Shown here: positions 52,687 through 61,773 of the stretch, one piece after another
Layout: each line of letters opens with the position of its first letter
Numbering within the stretch: the first letter of the stretch is position 1
DNA from: CAYHPR01 sp964358895
GTDB taxonomy: Archaea; Micrarchaeota; Micrarchaeia; CABMEP01
DNA: 64,000 bases
Direction of reading: 5' to 3'
Assembly: GCA_964358895.1 (NCBI GenBank)
Contig: CAYHPR010000004.1
Coordinates: 1 to 64,000 of the forward strand
Position numbers and translations under genes: made by a program
The notes under the pieces: generated by a model
Database searches by the model: none
Told to the model about the DNA's origin: nothing
What the model saw: only the letters and a program-made list of their open reading frames with translations

Positions 52687-54108
52687 TTATCCGAGAGATT
52701 TAACCATATAATGTCCTTCAAGAACATAACCCAGTTTCTTGTAATAATTCCTGACACCTACTCCGCTGATAACTGCTATCTTTTTCATTCCAAGGTCTCT
52801 TGCGATTTTTTCTGCTTCGAACATCAGTAACTTTCCAAATCCTCTGTGCTGCCATTTTTCAAAATTAGACCCGCCGACTTTTACTTCAGGTCCATAAACG
52901 TGAAGCTCTCTGACGAGAAGGGTGTCTTTAGTTATACCTTCAACCCATGGTTCGTTTGGAATTCTGAGCCTGCATAGTGCAAAAATAATATTTTGTGAAT
53001 TTGTCATACTCAGAAAAATTTCTTTTCCACCACTTGCTTCGTATTCATATTTAGCAAGCTGGACATCGTCCTTAACCTCGACTTTATTTCTGATAGCAAA
53101 TCCTATTTCTCTGCAACGGATGCATTGACATGCCTTCCCTCTTCTTTTCATTTCTTCCTCAATCGATGCACGCATGTCGATCCGTAGAGTGCCTGCAGTC
53201 AAATATTCTGGAGGAATTTCACGGAGAACACGCATAATTCGGCAGTAATGAGGAACGCGTGACATTGTTTCTACAAGGATTTCGAAGGTCTCTTTATCAT
53301 TGTAAGGATTATATCGACCTTCTTTATGCCACTGCTCTAACTCACTGCCTTGAATTACTTGACAAGGATATATTTTGATTTGATCTGGCCTGAATTTTTG
53401 ATCGGAGAATATCTGTTCAAATTTTTCTATATCTTTTTCGAAACTGGAACCAGGAAGACCAGGCATTGTATGATAACCAACTTTGAATCCTGCATCCTTT
53501 AACTGCTGCGTTGCTTCAACAACGTCTTGAATCGTATGACCTCGGTTTGTAAGCAAATAGCTCTCGTCATCAAGCATCTGAACTCCGATTTCGCACCTTG
53601 TTGCTCCGAAGTCAAGCATGCTTTTGATCTCTTTTTTCTTTGACCAATCAGGCTTTGTTTCAATACACATGGCAACACAGCGGTTAGTGTTGCTGTTTTC
53701 ATTGATTAATTTTGATTCATTGAGATCAACAGAAATAGTATCGTTTAATCCGTCATAGATGCTCTTCACAAAATTATATTGATAATCGGCGGGATAGGAA
53801 AGAAACGTCCCGCCCATAATGATTATCTCAACCTTGTCAGTTGGATGTCCCATTGAATGAAAGGCGGTTAATCTTGATTTAACTTGTTGAAATGGATCAA
53901 ACTTAAGTCGGATTGCACGCATGATGGCAGGACTTTTCGGAGTATATGATTGTGGTGCATTAGCATGTGTCGGACAGTAAACACACGTTCCATGTGCACA
54001 GCCCCGTGGTGGCAAAACAACTGCGATCGGAGAGACACCACTAAGTGTTCGGGTTGACTTTCTATTAATTGGCGTATCCTTCTCAGGATCAAATCCTCTA
54101 TAGCTCAT
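52687..54108 (-). CDS. elp3: Elp3-type tRNA U34 carboxymethyltransferase (radical SAM + GNAT)
   Basis: A 473-residue enzyme making 5-carboxymethyl-uridine at the wobble position from acetyl-CoA. The radical SAM Cys are C37, C42 and C45 (C-A-H-G-T-C-V-Y-C), with G-G-T-F near residue 100 for SAM. The C-terminal GNAT domain shows Q-H-R-G-F-G-K-L-L-M (about 415) and G-V-R-N-Y-Y-K-K-L-G-Y. A zinc site includes C-Q-C-I-R-C. It is divergent from the Trm9-like methyltransferase gene, which would act on its product. Confidence 0.93.
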   Translation of the reverse strand: MSYRGFDPEKDTPINRKSTRTLSGVSPIAVVLPPRGCAHGTCVYCPTHANAPQSYTPKSPAIMRAIRLKFDPFQQVKSRLTAFHSMGHPTDKVEIIIMGGTFLSYPADYQYNFVKSIYDGLNDTISVDLNESKLINENSNTNRCVAMCIETKPDWSKKKEIKSMLDFGATRCEIGVQMLDDESYLLTNRGHTIQDVVEATQQLKDAGFKVGYHTMPGLPGSSFEKDIEKFEQIFSDQKFRPDQIKIYPCQVIQGSELEQWHKEGRYNPYNDKETFEILVETMSRVPHYCRIMRVLREIPPEYLTAGTLRIDMRASIEEEMKRRGKACQCIRCREIGFAIRNKVEVKDDVQLAKYEYEASGGKEIFLSMTNSQNIIFALCRLRIPNEPWVEGITKDTLLVRELHVYGPEVKVGGSNFEKWQHRGFGKLLMFEAEKIARDLGMKKIAVISGVGVRNYYKKLGYVLEGHYMVKSLG

Positions 54109-54133
54109 TCTCCCATTTCTTATTCGGCATTTC

Positions 54134-54164
54134 TTTTTATAAAGTCTTTGACAAAGAACAGAAT
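54134..54164 (+). promoter_or_regulatory. Promoter of the Trm9-like gene
   Basis: TTTTTATAAA (54134-54143) lies 22-31 nt before the ATG at 54165 and decides this start over in-frame codons upstream that overlap elp3. The mRNA is probably leaderless. Confidence 0.65.
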
Positions 54165-54782
54165 ATGGAAGACCAAAAAGAGGTGTGGAACAGATTGGCG
54201 AGTCGGTGGACGCATTGGAGGAGTCAGCCAGAGAACTTTACCATTAAATTTGCAAATCAATGGAAGCAGGGTAAAATTCTAGATGTTGGATGTGGAAATG
54301 GGAGGAACCTAGTTCCATTCGCTAAAAATGGATTTGAAAGTTATGGAATTGATTTCGGCGAAGAAATGATTAAGGAAGCAAAAAAGTTTGTGAAGAAACA
54401 AGATGTAGCTGTCGAGCTTAAGGTTGCCGATGCAAGAGAACTGCCATTCAAAGATGAAACATTTGATTATTGCATTTCGACAGCAGCACTTCATCATATA
54501 GAAACAAATGAAGGAAGAGAAAAAGCACTCAGCGAGATTAATAGAGTCCTAAAACGAGAAGGCTTTGCTTTCATCAGCGTCTGGAACCGGCTGCAATTCA
54601 GGTTTCTTTTCAGGCCTTCTGACACATTTGAACCTTGGAATACAAAAGAAGAAACCGTTTATCGTTACTATCACTTGTTCAATTATTGGGAATTCAAAAA
54701 TTTACTTGAGAAGACTGGCTTCCGGATTATGTGGTCTTCAGGAATTCTTGGTAGAAATATTGAGTTTGTTGTTAAAAAATAA
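54165..54782 (+). CDS. Trm9-like SAM-dependent tRNA wobble-uridine methyltransferase
   Basis: A 205-residue class I methyltransferase. V-W-N-R-L-A-S-R-W-T-H-W-R is the Trm9-type N-terminus. The SAM site is L-D-V-G-C-G-N-G-R-N-L (about 39), and I-S-T-A-A-L-H-H-I (about 104) is the family motif IV. The end has R-Y-Y-H-L-F and a final hydrophobic strand. In eukaryotes Trm9 methylates the cm5U made by Elp3 to mcm5U. The head-to-head position with elp3 strongly supports the same pathway here. Confidence 0.85.
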   Translation: MEDQKEVWNRLASRWTHWRSQPENFTIKFANQWKQGKILDVGCGNGRNLVPFAKNGFESYGIDFGEEMIKEAKKFVKKQDVAVELKVADARELPFKDETFDYCISTAALHHIETNEGREKALSEINRVLKREGFAFISVWNRLQFRFLFRPSDTFEPWNTKEETVYRYYHLFNYWEFKNLLEKTGFRIMWSSGILGRNIEFVVKK

Positions 54783-54802
54783 TAGATTTGAAAAAACCAT
54801 AT

Positions 54803-55468
54803 TTACTGGTTCGTTCTCCAAGGCTCTAATCTATTTGTCCGTTCAATCTCTGCCTCACGTTTCATACTTCTGTCAAAAATTTCATATGGATCAGAACTGT
54901 AAGAAGACTCAGAGGTACTAGTTTTACGCTTGAGATTGTTAAGCAATAAAAATGGCCCCCACGTAATAAATATAGTGAAAACGAACCACATCAATTCTAC
55001 TATACGTTTTACAGATTTTATTACACGTTTTACAATTGGTGTGCAGTTTTCTATTAAACTATTGAAACTGGCTGGAAGGTTATTGTATCTCTTTTTTTCT
55101 TCTAATATTAAATCTTGTGAACCGTCATTTAATTTATTGGCTGTTACGTTTACTGGCGTAATTCTATAATCAATGGAACTTTTGAACAAAGCCCTTGGAT
55201 TTTGTTTTTGATTAGAGTAAATTTTATGTACTCTAGCTTGGTGTGGGTTAATTTTGGTTTCTTTTATTTCTGTATCTTCAAATATGAAGTTTGGATAATC
55301 TTTCAAATTGATTGAAATTGGATTTGCATTGGAATCAATATTATTAGAATAAGACTTCATTGGGTTTGTTAATAAAATTCCTGCTACGAAAGGAGCGATA
55401 AAAAGAGTTCTAGCTACTCTCTTTCGAATCGTTTGAAATTGATTACTCTTTGGAGCAGCCAATTGCAT
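54803..55468 (-). CDS. Membrane protein with extracytoplasmic domain, unknown
   Basis: A 221-residue protein. It has an N-terminal signal-like helix (about 18-36), about 110 residues rich in Asn and Lys outside the cell, then a second hydrophobic segment (about 157-177) and a charged cytoplasmic tail with many Ser, Arg and Glu. Not recognised. Confidence 0.65.
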   Translation of the reverse strand: MQLAAPKSNQFQTIRKRVARTLFIAPFVAGILLTNPMKSYSNNIDSNANPISINLKDYPNFIFEDTEIKETKINPHQARVHKIYSNQKQNPRALFKSSIDYRITPVNVTANKLNDGSQDLILEEKKRYNNLPASFNSLIENCTPIVKRVIKSVKRIVELMWFVFTIFITWGPFLLLNNLKRKTSTSESSYSSDPYEIFDRSMKREAEIERTNRLEPWRTNQ

Positions 55469-55544
55469 GATCTGATTTAGGTTTTATAGTATAAAAGAGT
55501 ATGTTTGGCAGGCTGCCAAACTAAAACTAGAGACAAAACTAGAG

Positions 55545-56819
55545 TCAAGATCCGTACATCGGTGCCTTGCCGACGATGCCGAGAAGGATTGGCATAACTT
55601 CCTTATGACTTATTCTACTAAGTCCGCCATGTGATGCAGTTACTTCATCAAATTTGTTGACTCCGTCAACACGCACCGTTCCTTCAGGCCCCCAGATTAC
55701 AATTGGAACTGGATCTGCTGAATGCGACTTGAGTGCGCAAGGAGTGGAGTGGTCAGACGTGACCACAATAATCGTATCTTTAAGCTTGAGGAGTGGAGCA
55801 ATGGCTTTGTCAATTTTTTCAATAAATTTCATCTTCATCTGCCAATTTCCATCGTGACCAGCGACGTCGGTTCCTTTGATATGAAGAAATACGAAGTCAT
55901 TGTTCTTCAGTGCAGTTGTTGCAGCTGAAACTTTTGCATTCAAATCTGTATCAACATTACCAGTTGCACCTTTGACTTCCATTATATCCATACCGAGATA
56001 ACGCGCAACTCCTTTGTAAAGCGCTCCTCCCGCTATGCATGCAGCGCTGAGTCCATATCGTTCTTGAAATCGTTGAATCTTGACTGATCTTCCGAACATT
56101 CCACTGTATGTCGCGCCCTTATGTGGCGCTCCTTCAGTAAGCATCGATGCGCCTCTCGTAATTATGAAATTTGCCTCGGGTAGTCTCTTTTTTGCTCTTT
56201 CCTTATTGATTGGGTGTACACGAAGAATCTGATACACTTTCTTCAGCCAATCATTTAATGCATCGGCAGTCTTCCTTGCCCCTTCGGAAGAATCAAGTTG
56301 TCTTGACCAGACAACCTGTCCTGTTACGTGGCTATCAATGTCAGAAACCATCGGACTTACAAATTTAGATCTTATGATCAACACGCCTCGGTGTCCTTTT
56401 GTGTGGCTGAAAAGAAAACTGAATTCCTTTGTGCTCACATTAGCTATTGCTTTTGCAAGTTCTTCTGCAGATTTATCATCAATCCTACCGGCCCGCCTGT
56501 CAGTGATGTTAAATTTATTATCAATAGCGCAAATATTGCACCTCAGAGCGACGTCACCTTCGTAAACTTTTACTCCCGAACCAAGAGCTTCGAGGATTCC
56601 TCTGCCCACGTAGAAGTTTCTTGGATCATAGCCTAACAAAGAAAGGTAGCCTGTGTCACTCCCTAGAACTACGCCTGGACCCAGAGGATAAGAGATGCCA
56701 TTCACTCCGTTCTTTGCCAGTTTATCTAGATTAGGAGTCTTAGCCAGTTGAAGAGGCGTCTTTCCACGCTTTACGGGACGGTCACCAAGACCATCAAGTG
56801 CTATCAATAGAATTCGCAT
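55545..56819 (-). CDS. apgM: 2,3-bisphosphoglycerate-independent phosphoglycerate mutase (archaeal)
   Basis: A 424-residue glycolytic/gluconeogenic enzyme of the alkaline phosphatase superfamily. N-terminal A-L-D-G-L-G-D-R-P holds the first metal Asp. G-S-D-T-G-Y (about 53-58) holds the serine or threonine that carries phosphate. Later metal residues are in H-I-K-G-T-D-V-A-G-H-D-G and V-T-S-D-H-S-T-P-C. The length fits archaeal ApgM, not the larger bacterial GpmI. Its presence suggests at least part of a central carbon pathway in this organism. Confidence 0.94.
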   Translation of the reverse strand: MRILLIALDGLGDRPVKRGKTPLQLAKTPNLDKLAKNGVNGISYPLGPGVVLGSDTGYLSLLGYDPRNFYVGRGILEALGSGVKVYEGDVALRCNICAIDNKFNITDRRAGRIDDKSAEELAKAIANVSTKEFSFLFSHTKGHRGVLIIRSKFVSPMVSDIDSHVTGQVVWSRQLDSSEGARKTADALNDWLKKVYQILRVHPINKERAKKRLPEANFIITRGASMLTEGAPHKGATYSGMFGRSVKIQRFQERYGLSAACIAGGALYKGVARYLGMDIMEVKGATGNVDTDLNAKVSAATTALKNNDFVFLHIKGTDVAGHDGNWQMKMKFIEKIDKAIAPLLKLKDTIIVVTSDHSTPCALKSHSADPVPIVIWGPEGTVRVDGVNKFDEVTASHGGLSRISHKEVMPILLGIVGKAPMYGS

Positions 56820-56911
56820 ACCAATGCTTCAATGCTCATTGGACTATAGAGTTTAAAAAATATGAAGGACTAAATAGAAAGGTATTTATATAAGAAAAGA
56901 GAGTTTAGGAT

Positions 56912-56986
56912 ATGGTAAGTCCATTAAGCGAAAAACTCTGGAAAAGATTTTCTAGGGAAAAAAAGGAAGGGTATTATGGAGTATAA
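56912..56986 (+). CDS. 24-codon leader ORF overlapping the next gene
   Basis: ATG at 56912 opens a 24-residue frame (starting M-V-S-P-L-S-E-K-L-W) that ends TAA at 56984-56986, overlapping the next start codon (56976) by 11 nt. TATTTATATAAG (56883-56894) is 18-29 nt upstream, so the transcript would start at or near this ATG. The arrangement allows translational coupling. Confidence 0.45.
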   Translation: MVSPLSEKLWKRFSREKKEGYYGV

Positions 56987-57803
56987 ACGAAAACATATTG
57001 TTAATGATGGCATATTAAGAAAAAGGACCGAAGCATGGGACCGAATTAAATTTTGTTCCAGACCTGATGAGATTCCTAATACGCCATTACACAAAGAAGT
57101 TTGGAAAGTCTATGAGATACTATACGAAACAGTTAACCGGATACATTCGGCTAAAGTGGATAAAACAATTAATTTTCTATTTAATGAGTTAGCAAAACGA
57201 GAAGACTTTCTTCAATTAGCAAAAATTATGAAAAATCACGTTGATCTTTTGACTGGAAAAACAGAACACAACTTACTTTCTGGATTGGTTTTTAGCAAAA
57301 TAATTTTTAAAACTACAGCAGAGGGAATAGAGAACGATCTAACAACTGCTGAGATAAATGGAGAATTGCTACTTTCGACAGTTCCCCCTGTTCTTCAGAA
57401 AATGCCAATCTATGAAATTACCGAGGATATGCTAGGAGACTTGGCAAGATACAGGAAACTACGCAATTGGATAAAACATAACGGTATTGTAATTGATAAT
57501 AATGTATTTCATGAAACGATGACAGGATTACTGTGGATTATTAATGGACCAAAGGAGTATTACGACATAAAGAGAAAATACTCTGCATTACTTGCATTAT
57601 ATGCAAATTACGAAGACCGTCTCGGAGAAAAAGAGATTATACTACTGAAAAAATGTTTATATACTAAACAGCCGTACATCGCAGGTTGTGCTGCACTTGT
57701 TCTTTTCAAACTAGGGATTGAAAATAAAAAGATAACAGAAGGACTAGGACGAATTGAACGGATTACTGCAAATGCTAAAGCAAAACAGTTATCTGTACAA
57801 TAA
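56976..57803 (+). CDS. Helical protein, unknown
   Basis: A 275-residue soluble, mostly helical protein. Recognisable only by its own segments, such as P-L-H-K-E-V-W-K-V-Y-E-I-L and R-Y-R-K-L-R-N-W-I-K-H-N. The R-x4-R-N-x-x-x-H-like stretch (about 157-166) is faintly like HEPN-domain R-x4-6-H nucleases, but there is too little to claim this. GGAAGGG precedes the ATG. A leader frame overlaps its start. Confidence 0.65.
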   Translation: MEYKRKHIVNDGILRKRTEAWDRIKFCSRPDEIPNTPLHKEVWKVYEILYETVNRIHSAKVDKTINFLFNELAKREDFLQLAKIMKNHVDLLTGKTEHNLLSGLVFSKIIFKTTAEGIENDLTTAEINGELLLSTVPPVLQKMPIYEITEDMLGDLARYRKLRNWIKHNGIVIDNNVFHETMTGLLWIINGPKEYYDIKRKYSALLALYANYEDRLGEKEIILLKKCLYTKQPYIAGCAALVLFKLGIENKKITEGLGRIERITANAKAKQLSVQ

Positions 57804-57843
57804 AATAATAATGCCAATAGATCTCTAGACAAATCTAGACAAA

Positions 57844-58365
57844 TTACTTCTTACCCAAAGTCTTCTTTCCGGGCGCCCATTCAACAGGACACAACTCTCC
57901 AGTCTGAAGAGCTTGCAGAACACGTAACGTCTCACTGACGCTTCTACCTACACCGCTGTCGCTGACAACCATGTAACGGATTATACCTTTTGGATCAATA
58001 ATAAACGTTCCACGTTCGCTTTCGCCGTTTTCTTCGTTTAAAACACCATACGATCTACTGATCTGATGATTTGTATCTGCAATGACAGGATACTGAATAT
58101 CTTTCAAGTCACGTTCAAACCATGCTTTATGGCTGTGCTCACTATCCGTACTTGCAGCAATCACTTCGCAATTCAATGCCTTAAATTCTGTCTTCCTTGT
58201 TGCAAAACCTGTCAACTCAGTTGGACAAATGAACGTGAAATCACGCGGATAAAAGAATAGGACACACCATTTACCTTTGTAGTCGCTAAGCTTCACAGTT
58301 GTAAACTTCCCCTTCTCGTATGCCTTTACATTAAATTCTGGAGCTTTTTCACCAATCTTAACCAT
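57844..58365 (-). CDS. Peroxiredoxin (AhpC/Prx1 type)
   Basis: A thiol peroxidase of about 173 residues that reduces peroxides. The peroxidatic Cys is in F-T-F-I-C-P-T-E (Cys49 counted from a GTG at 58371). A C-terminal Cys in G-E-L-C-P-V-E-W is the likely resolving residue, so it is a typical two-Cys enzyme. The ATG at 58365 follows GAGGTG. A TATA-like ACTATTTATTC lies near 58431-58441. Confidence 0.93.
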   Translation of the reverse strand: MVKIGEKAPEFNVKAYEKGKFTTVKLSDYKGKWCVLFFYPRDFTFICPTELTGFATRKTEFKALNCEVIAASTDSEHSHKAWFERDLKDIQYPVIADTNHQISRSYGVLNEENGESERGTFIIDPKGIIRYMVVSDSGVGRSVSETLRVLQALQTGELCPVEWAPGKKTLGKK

Positions 58366-58396
58366 AATCACACCTCGTACTCAATAACAATCTAAT

Positions 58397-58413
58397 TTCT
58401 AATTCGAATAGAA
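58397..58413. promoter_or_regulatory. Possible operator at the peroxiredoxin transcript start
   Basis: ATTCGAAT (8-nt palindrome) is flanked by TTCT and AGAA, with one extra A on one side. It lies about 25 nt downstream of the TATA box, where a bound protein would block initiation. Confidence 0.35.
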
Positions 58414-58516
58414 TCAGACTATCATATTCTGAATAAATAGTAAACCTTCAGAAATTTAAACATTGTGCAAAGCGTACAAGTGATAAATTTATATAAAATT
58501 GGGACAACAGGAAGTA

Positions 58517-59104
58517 ATGGTATCGAAATCAAAGTCAAAACACTCGCAGAAACAGAAATCCGCTCCTGAATTAAGTGTTGGCTCAGCCCATTTTGGCACA
58601 GAAATAAAGAGAAGAACGCCTTGGATTCTTTTTAGTGTTATAGCTGGAATCGTGATGATCTGGATCAGCCTAACTTACGAAGATGTGCTATCAAAGAAAG
58701 TTCAATTAGTATTTTTCATTCCTATGATTGTTTATATGAGTGACAGTATCGGGACTGAAACCTTGGCACTCTTTGTCAGAGAATTGGCTCTGAAGCGGCT
58801 GAGCCTTAGACATATTTTCTTGAAAGAATGCATGGTCGGCCTTTGTCTTGGAGCCGTCAGCGGTCTTTCAATGGGGGCATTAAGTTACTTTTGGTTCAAA
58901 GATTTCTCTCTGTCTGCAACCATAACGATAGCCATGACAGTCAATGGCATTATCGCTGTGTTAATAGGTATGCTTCTTCCAATTATTTTTTCAAGATTAA
59001 GAAGAGATCCTGCTGTGGGAACTGATGAACTTACAACCGCACTATCTGATAATCTAAGTATCCTCATCTATTTGATTGTAGCGACATTCGTTTTGCTTAG
59101 ATAA
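58517..59104 (+). CDS. MgtE-like divalent cation channel, membrane core only
   Basis: From the ATG at 58517, a 195-residue protein with about five membrane helices. F-F-I-P-M-I-V-Y-M-S-D-S-I-G-T-E-T corresponds to the MgtE F-x-P-x-x-x-x-x-G-G-N-x-G-x-Q-x segment. R-D-P-A-V-G-T-D-E-L-T-T-A-L-S-D corresponds to D-P-A-x-x-x-x-x-x-x-T-T-x-x-D, which holds the ion-binding Asp. The cytosolic N and CBS sensor domains of MgtE are missing, so Mg2+ gating by those domains is not possible. TTTATATAAA (58488-58497) gives a leaderless start. It converges with a Mg2+ P-type ATPase. Confidence 0.8.
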   Translation: MVSKSKSKHSQKQKSAPELSVGSAHFGTEIKRRTPWILFSVIAGIVMIWISLTYEDVLSKKVQLVFFIPMIVYMSDSIGTETLALFVRELALKRLSLRHIFLKECMVGLCLGAVSGLSMGALSYFWFKDFSLSATITIAMTVNGIIAVLIGMLLPIIFSRLRRDPAVGTDELTTALSDNLSILIYLIVATFVLLR

Positions 59105-59107
59105 AGA

Positions 59108-61678
59108 TTAAGCTTGAGCATATTTGCTATAGAAGTAATGCTTAGCGGTTTCAACCAATGCAACGTAGACAATAACTATTACTCCTACAGCCGTCAAAAA
59201 TGACAAAGAAGGTGGAGTAAACTCAAACAATGAGGCAAACGGACTAAACGGCAAAAGAACTGCGATTGTAAGTGCGAGTAATGAAGTAGCAACAAGCAAC
59301 GTACCTGGACGACTTTGTAAGAATGGTCTTCTAGTTCTTATGATGAAGATTACAAAAATCTCTGTCGCAAGCGACTCGATAAACCACCCTGTTCTAAATA
59401 GTGCAGGTGTTGCATTAAGCAAAAACAGAAGAATGCCGAAAGTAAGGAAATCGAAAATTGAGCTTATTGCTCCGAAGAACACCATAAAACGACTGATAAA
59501 TTTAATGTCCCACCGCTTTGGCTTCTTGATGTACTCCTCATCAACATTATCGGTATGGATTGTGAGCTCAGAAAGGTCATAAATAAGATTAGTCAAAAGA
59601 ATCTGGACAGGCAGCATCGGCAGGAACGGTAGGAAAATAGATGCACCTGCAACGCTGAACATGTTACCGAAATTGGAGCTTATGGCCATCAGAACGTATT
59701 TCATTGTATTTCCGAATATTTTCCTTCCTTCCACGATTCCTTCGCTCAAAACCGTCAAGCTCTTTTTAAGCAATACTATATCGGACGCTTCTTTAGCAAC
59801 ATCAACGCCACCGTCCACAGATATTCCGACATCCGCAGCATGCATTGAGGGCGCATCATTAATTCCATCGCCGAGAAATCCGACGATATGTCCGTTCTCT
59901 CGTAACGCATTTATTACCAAAACTTTTTGCTCAGGAGTTATCCTTGCAAAAATATTATTTTTTTCAACTAATTCCTTAAGCTTCTTTGGCCCCATTTTTA
60001 CCAATTGCGGGCCGGTGATAATGCCTTTGATATGTAGACCGATCTCTTGACTGATGCTCTCAGCCACATATTCGTTGTCACCCGTTAGTATCTTTAGATC
60101 AACACCTAAAGATTTCAACAGAGGAATTGAAGTCTTGGCAGAATGTTTTGGCGGATCAAAGAATACAAGATAACCGATCATTGTCAGGCCCCGCTCATCC
60201 TTGAAGGAATACTCCTTCTTACGCTCAGTTTCCTTTACAGCAACAACAATTACACGATTTCCCTTAGATGAAAGATTAACAAACTCTTTTGACAATTTTT
60301 TGACGTATCTCTTAGCATCAATAAGCTTACCGTCTACCCTCACATTCTTGCAGGCACTCAGCATTTCGATCGGAGCGCCCTTAACAACCATGAGATTTCG
60401 CTTTCCGATTTTGTAAACCATTGACATTCGTCTTCTTTCATAATCAAAAGGAAGCTCTGCAACCCGTTTATGAATTTCATTAACAGAAACGTTTGTACTT
60501 ATCGCATGCCTTGTTATTGCAACATCTATCGGATGACCGGATACTTTATTTTTGTGAATTAATGTATGGCTACTCATCAATGCATACATCAGAACCGATT
60601 TGTCCTCTTCCCCGTTAACATTCGAATGCTTGACTAACGTAATCTCGCCTTCAGTCAACGTACCGGTTTTATCAGAACATAATGTATCCATATTACCAAA
60701 ATCTTCGACAGCAACCATCCTCTTGACGATTACTCCTTTTTTCAGCATCCGTGTGGCACCGTTCGACAGATTTATTGTAACTATTGCAGGTAAAAGTTCC
60801 GGGGTAAGGCCTACTGCTATCGCCAAAGAGAAAAGCAATGCATCGAGATAATTCGCCTTCAAAAATCCGTTAGCGATAAAGATAAAGACTGCAAGAATTA
60901 CTGTAACTTTTATAAGCAGATTTCCGAAGTCAGTAAGTCCTTTCTGAAAATCCGTCTGTGGCCTCTCCTGCATAATATCAAGAGATATTTTTCCGAACTC
61001 TGTTCGGGTTCCAGTTTCGAAAACAACTCCAATGCCGGATCCATGCTTAACTGTGGTTCCCATGAATGCACAATTTTTCAACTGAGAAATGACTGGACTT
61101 TTGAAAGACAGTGAAGAAAAAATTTTATGGATCGGATAATACTCTCCGGTAAGCGCAGCTTCATCAATTTCTAAATTTTTAGCATCTATCAGCCGCAAAT
61201 CTGCAGGAACCACGTCACCGCCTGAAAGTACTACCACATCTCCGGGGACCAGCTCCTTCACATCAGTAATTATTTCTATGCCATCCCTGAAAACTTTTGC
61301 TTCGTATGTGATCTTACCTAACAGATCCTCAATTGTTTTTTCGGCTTTATACTCATTATAGAAACCAAGTATAGCGCTTAGCAAAACAATCAGAATGATT
61401 ATTACGGCGTTAATTTGGCTTTCGAATAGAAAAGCGACTGCAGCTGTAATAAGAAGGATAAGGATTAATGGCGATTTGAACTGAGTATATAAAACTGAGA
61501 TAGGACTAGCCTTTTTCCTAACAAACTCGTTTCGGCCGTAAACCTTTTGTCTTTCTCTGACCTCTGAAGCTGAGAGGCCGCGTTTCGATGTCTTAAGGTG
61601 CGTTAAAACATCTTGTTCTGATAATGGCCAGATCTCGTCTCTAGTCTCCTTTCCCTTCAGCCCATTAACGTGATCCAT
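59108..61678 (-). CDS. mgtA: Magnesium-transporting P-type ATPase (MgtA/MgtB type)
   Basis: An 856-residue P3B-type ATPase importing Mg2+. The phosphorylated Asp is in C-S-D-K-T-G-T-L-T (about 335). T-G-E loop (L-T-G-E-Y), the nucleotide-binding K-G-A-P, hinge T-G-D-N and G-D-G-I-N-D-A-P are intact. About ten membrane helices are present, with the MgtA-type L-T-N-L-I-Y-D-L-S-E-L-T segment near the C-terminus. It ends 3 nt from the convergent MgtE-like gene. Confidence 0.9.
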   Translation of the reverse strand: MDHVNGLKGKETRDEIWPLSEQDVLTHLKTSKRGLSASEVRERQKVYGRNEFVRKKASPISVLYTQFKSPLILILLITAAVAFLFESQINAVIIILIVLLSAILGFYNEYKAEKTIEDLLGKITYEAKVFRDGIEIITDVKELVPGDVVVLSGGDVVPADLRLIDAKNLEIDEAALTGEYYPIHKIFSSLSFKSPVISQLKNCAFMGTTVKHGSGIGVVFETGTRTEFGKISLDIMQERPQTDFQKGLTDFGNLLIKVTVILAVFIFIANGFLKANYLDALLFSLAIAVGLTPELLPAIVTINLSNGATRMLKKGVIVKRMVAVEDFGNMDTLCSDKTGTLTEGEITLVKHSNVNGEEDKSVLMYALMSSHTLIHKNKVSGHPIDVAITRHAISTNVSVNEIHKRVAELPFDYERRRMSMVYKIGKRNLMVVKGAPIEMLSACKNVRVDGKLIDAKRYVKKLSKEFVNLSSKGNRVIVVAVKETERKKEYSFKDERGLTMIGYLVFFDPPKHSAKTSIPLLKSLGVDLKILTGDNEYVAESISQEIGLHIKGIITGPQLVKMGPKKLKELVEKNNIFARITPEQKVLVINALRENGHIVGFLGDGINDAPSMHAADVGISVDGGVDVAKEASDIVLLKKSLTVLSEGIVEGRKIFGNTMKYVLMAISSNFGNMFSVAGASIFLPFLPMLPVQILLTNLIYDLSELTIHTDNVDEEYIKKPKRWDIKFISRFMVFFGAISSIFDFLTFGILLFLLNATPALFRTGWFIESLATEIFVIFIIRTRRPFLQSRPGTLLVATSLLALTIAVLLPFSPFASLFEFTPPSLSFLTAVGVIVIVYVALVETAKHYFYSKYAQA

Positions 61679-61773
61679 AACGGGTGTTGCACTTAAACGT
61701 TTTAAACCACTGCTTATCTACTCAACGAAAGTTTGCCTGTACGTACTAAAATTTATAAGGAGCATATAGATAC

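Noticed and set aside
56976..57803. HEPN-type toxin nuclease
   Set aside because: One R-x-x-R-N-x-x-x-H-like stretch is too little, no antitoxin partner is obvious, and length and flanks do not match known toxin pairs.
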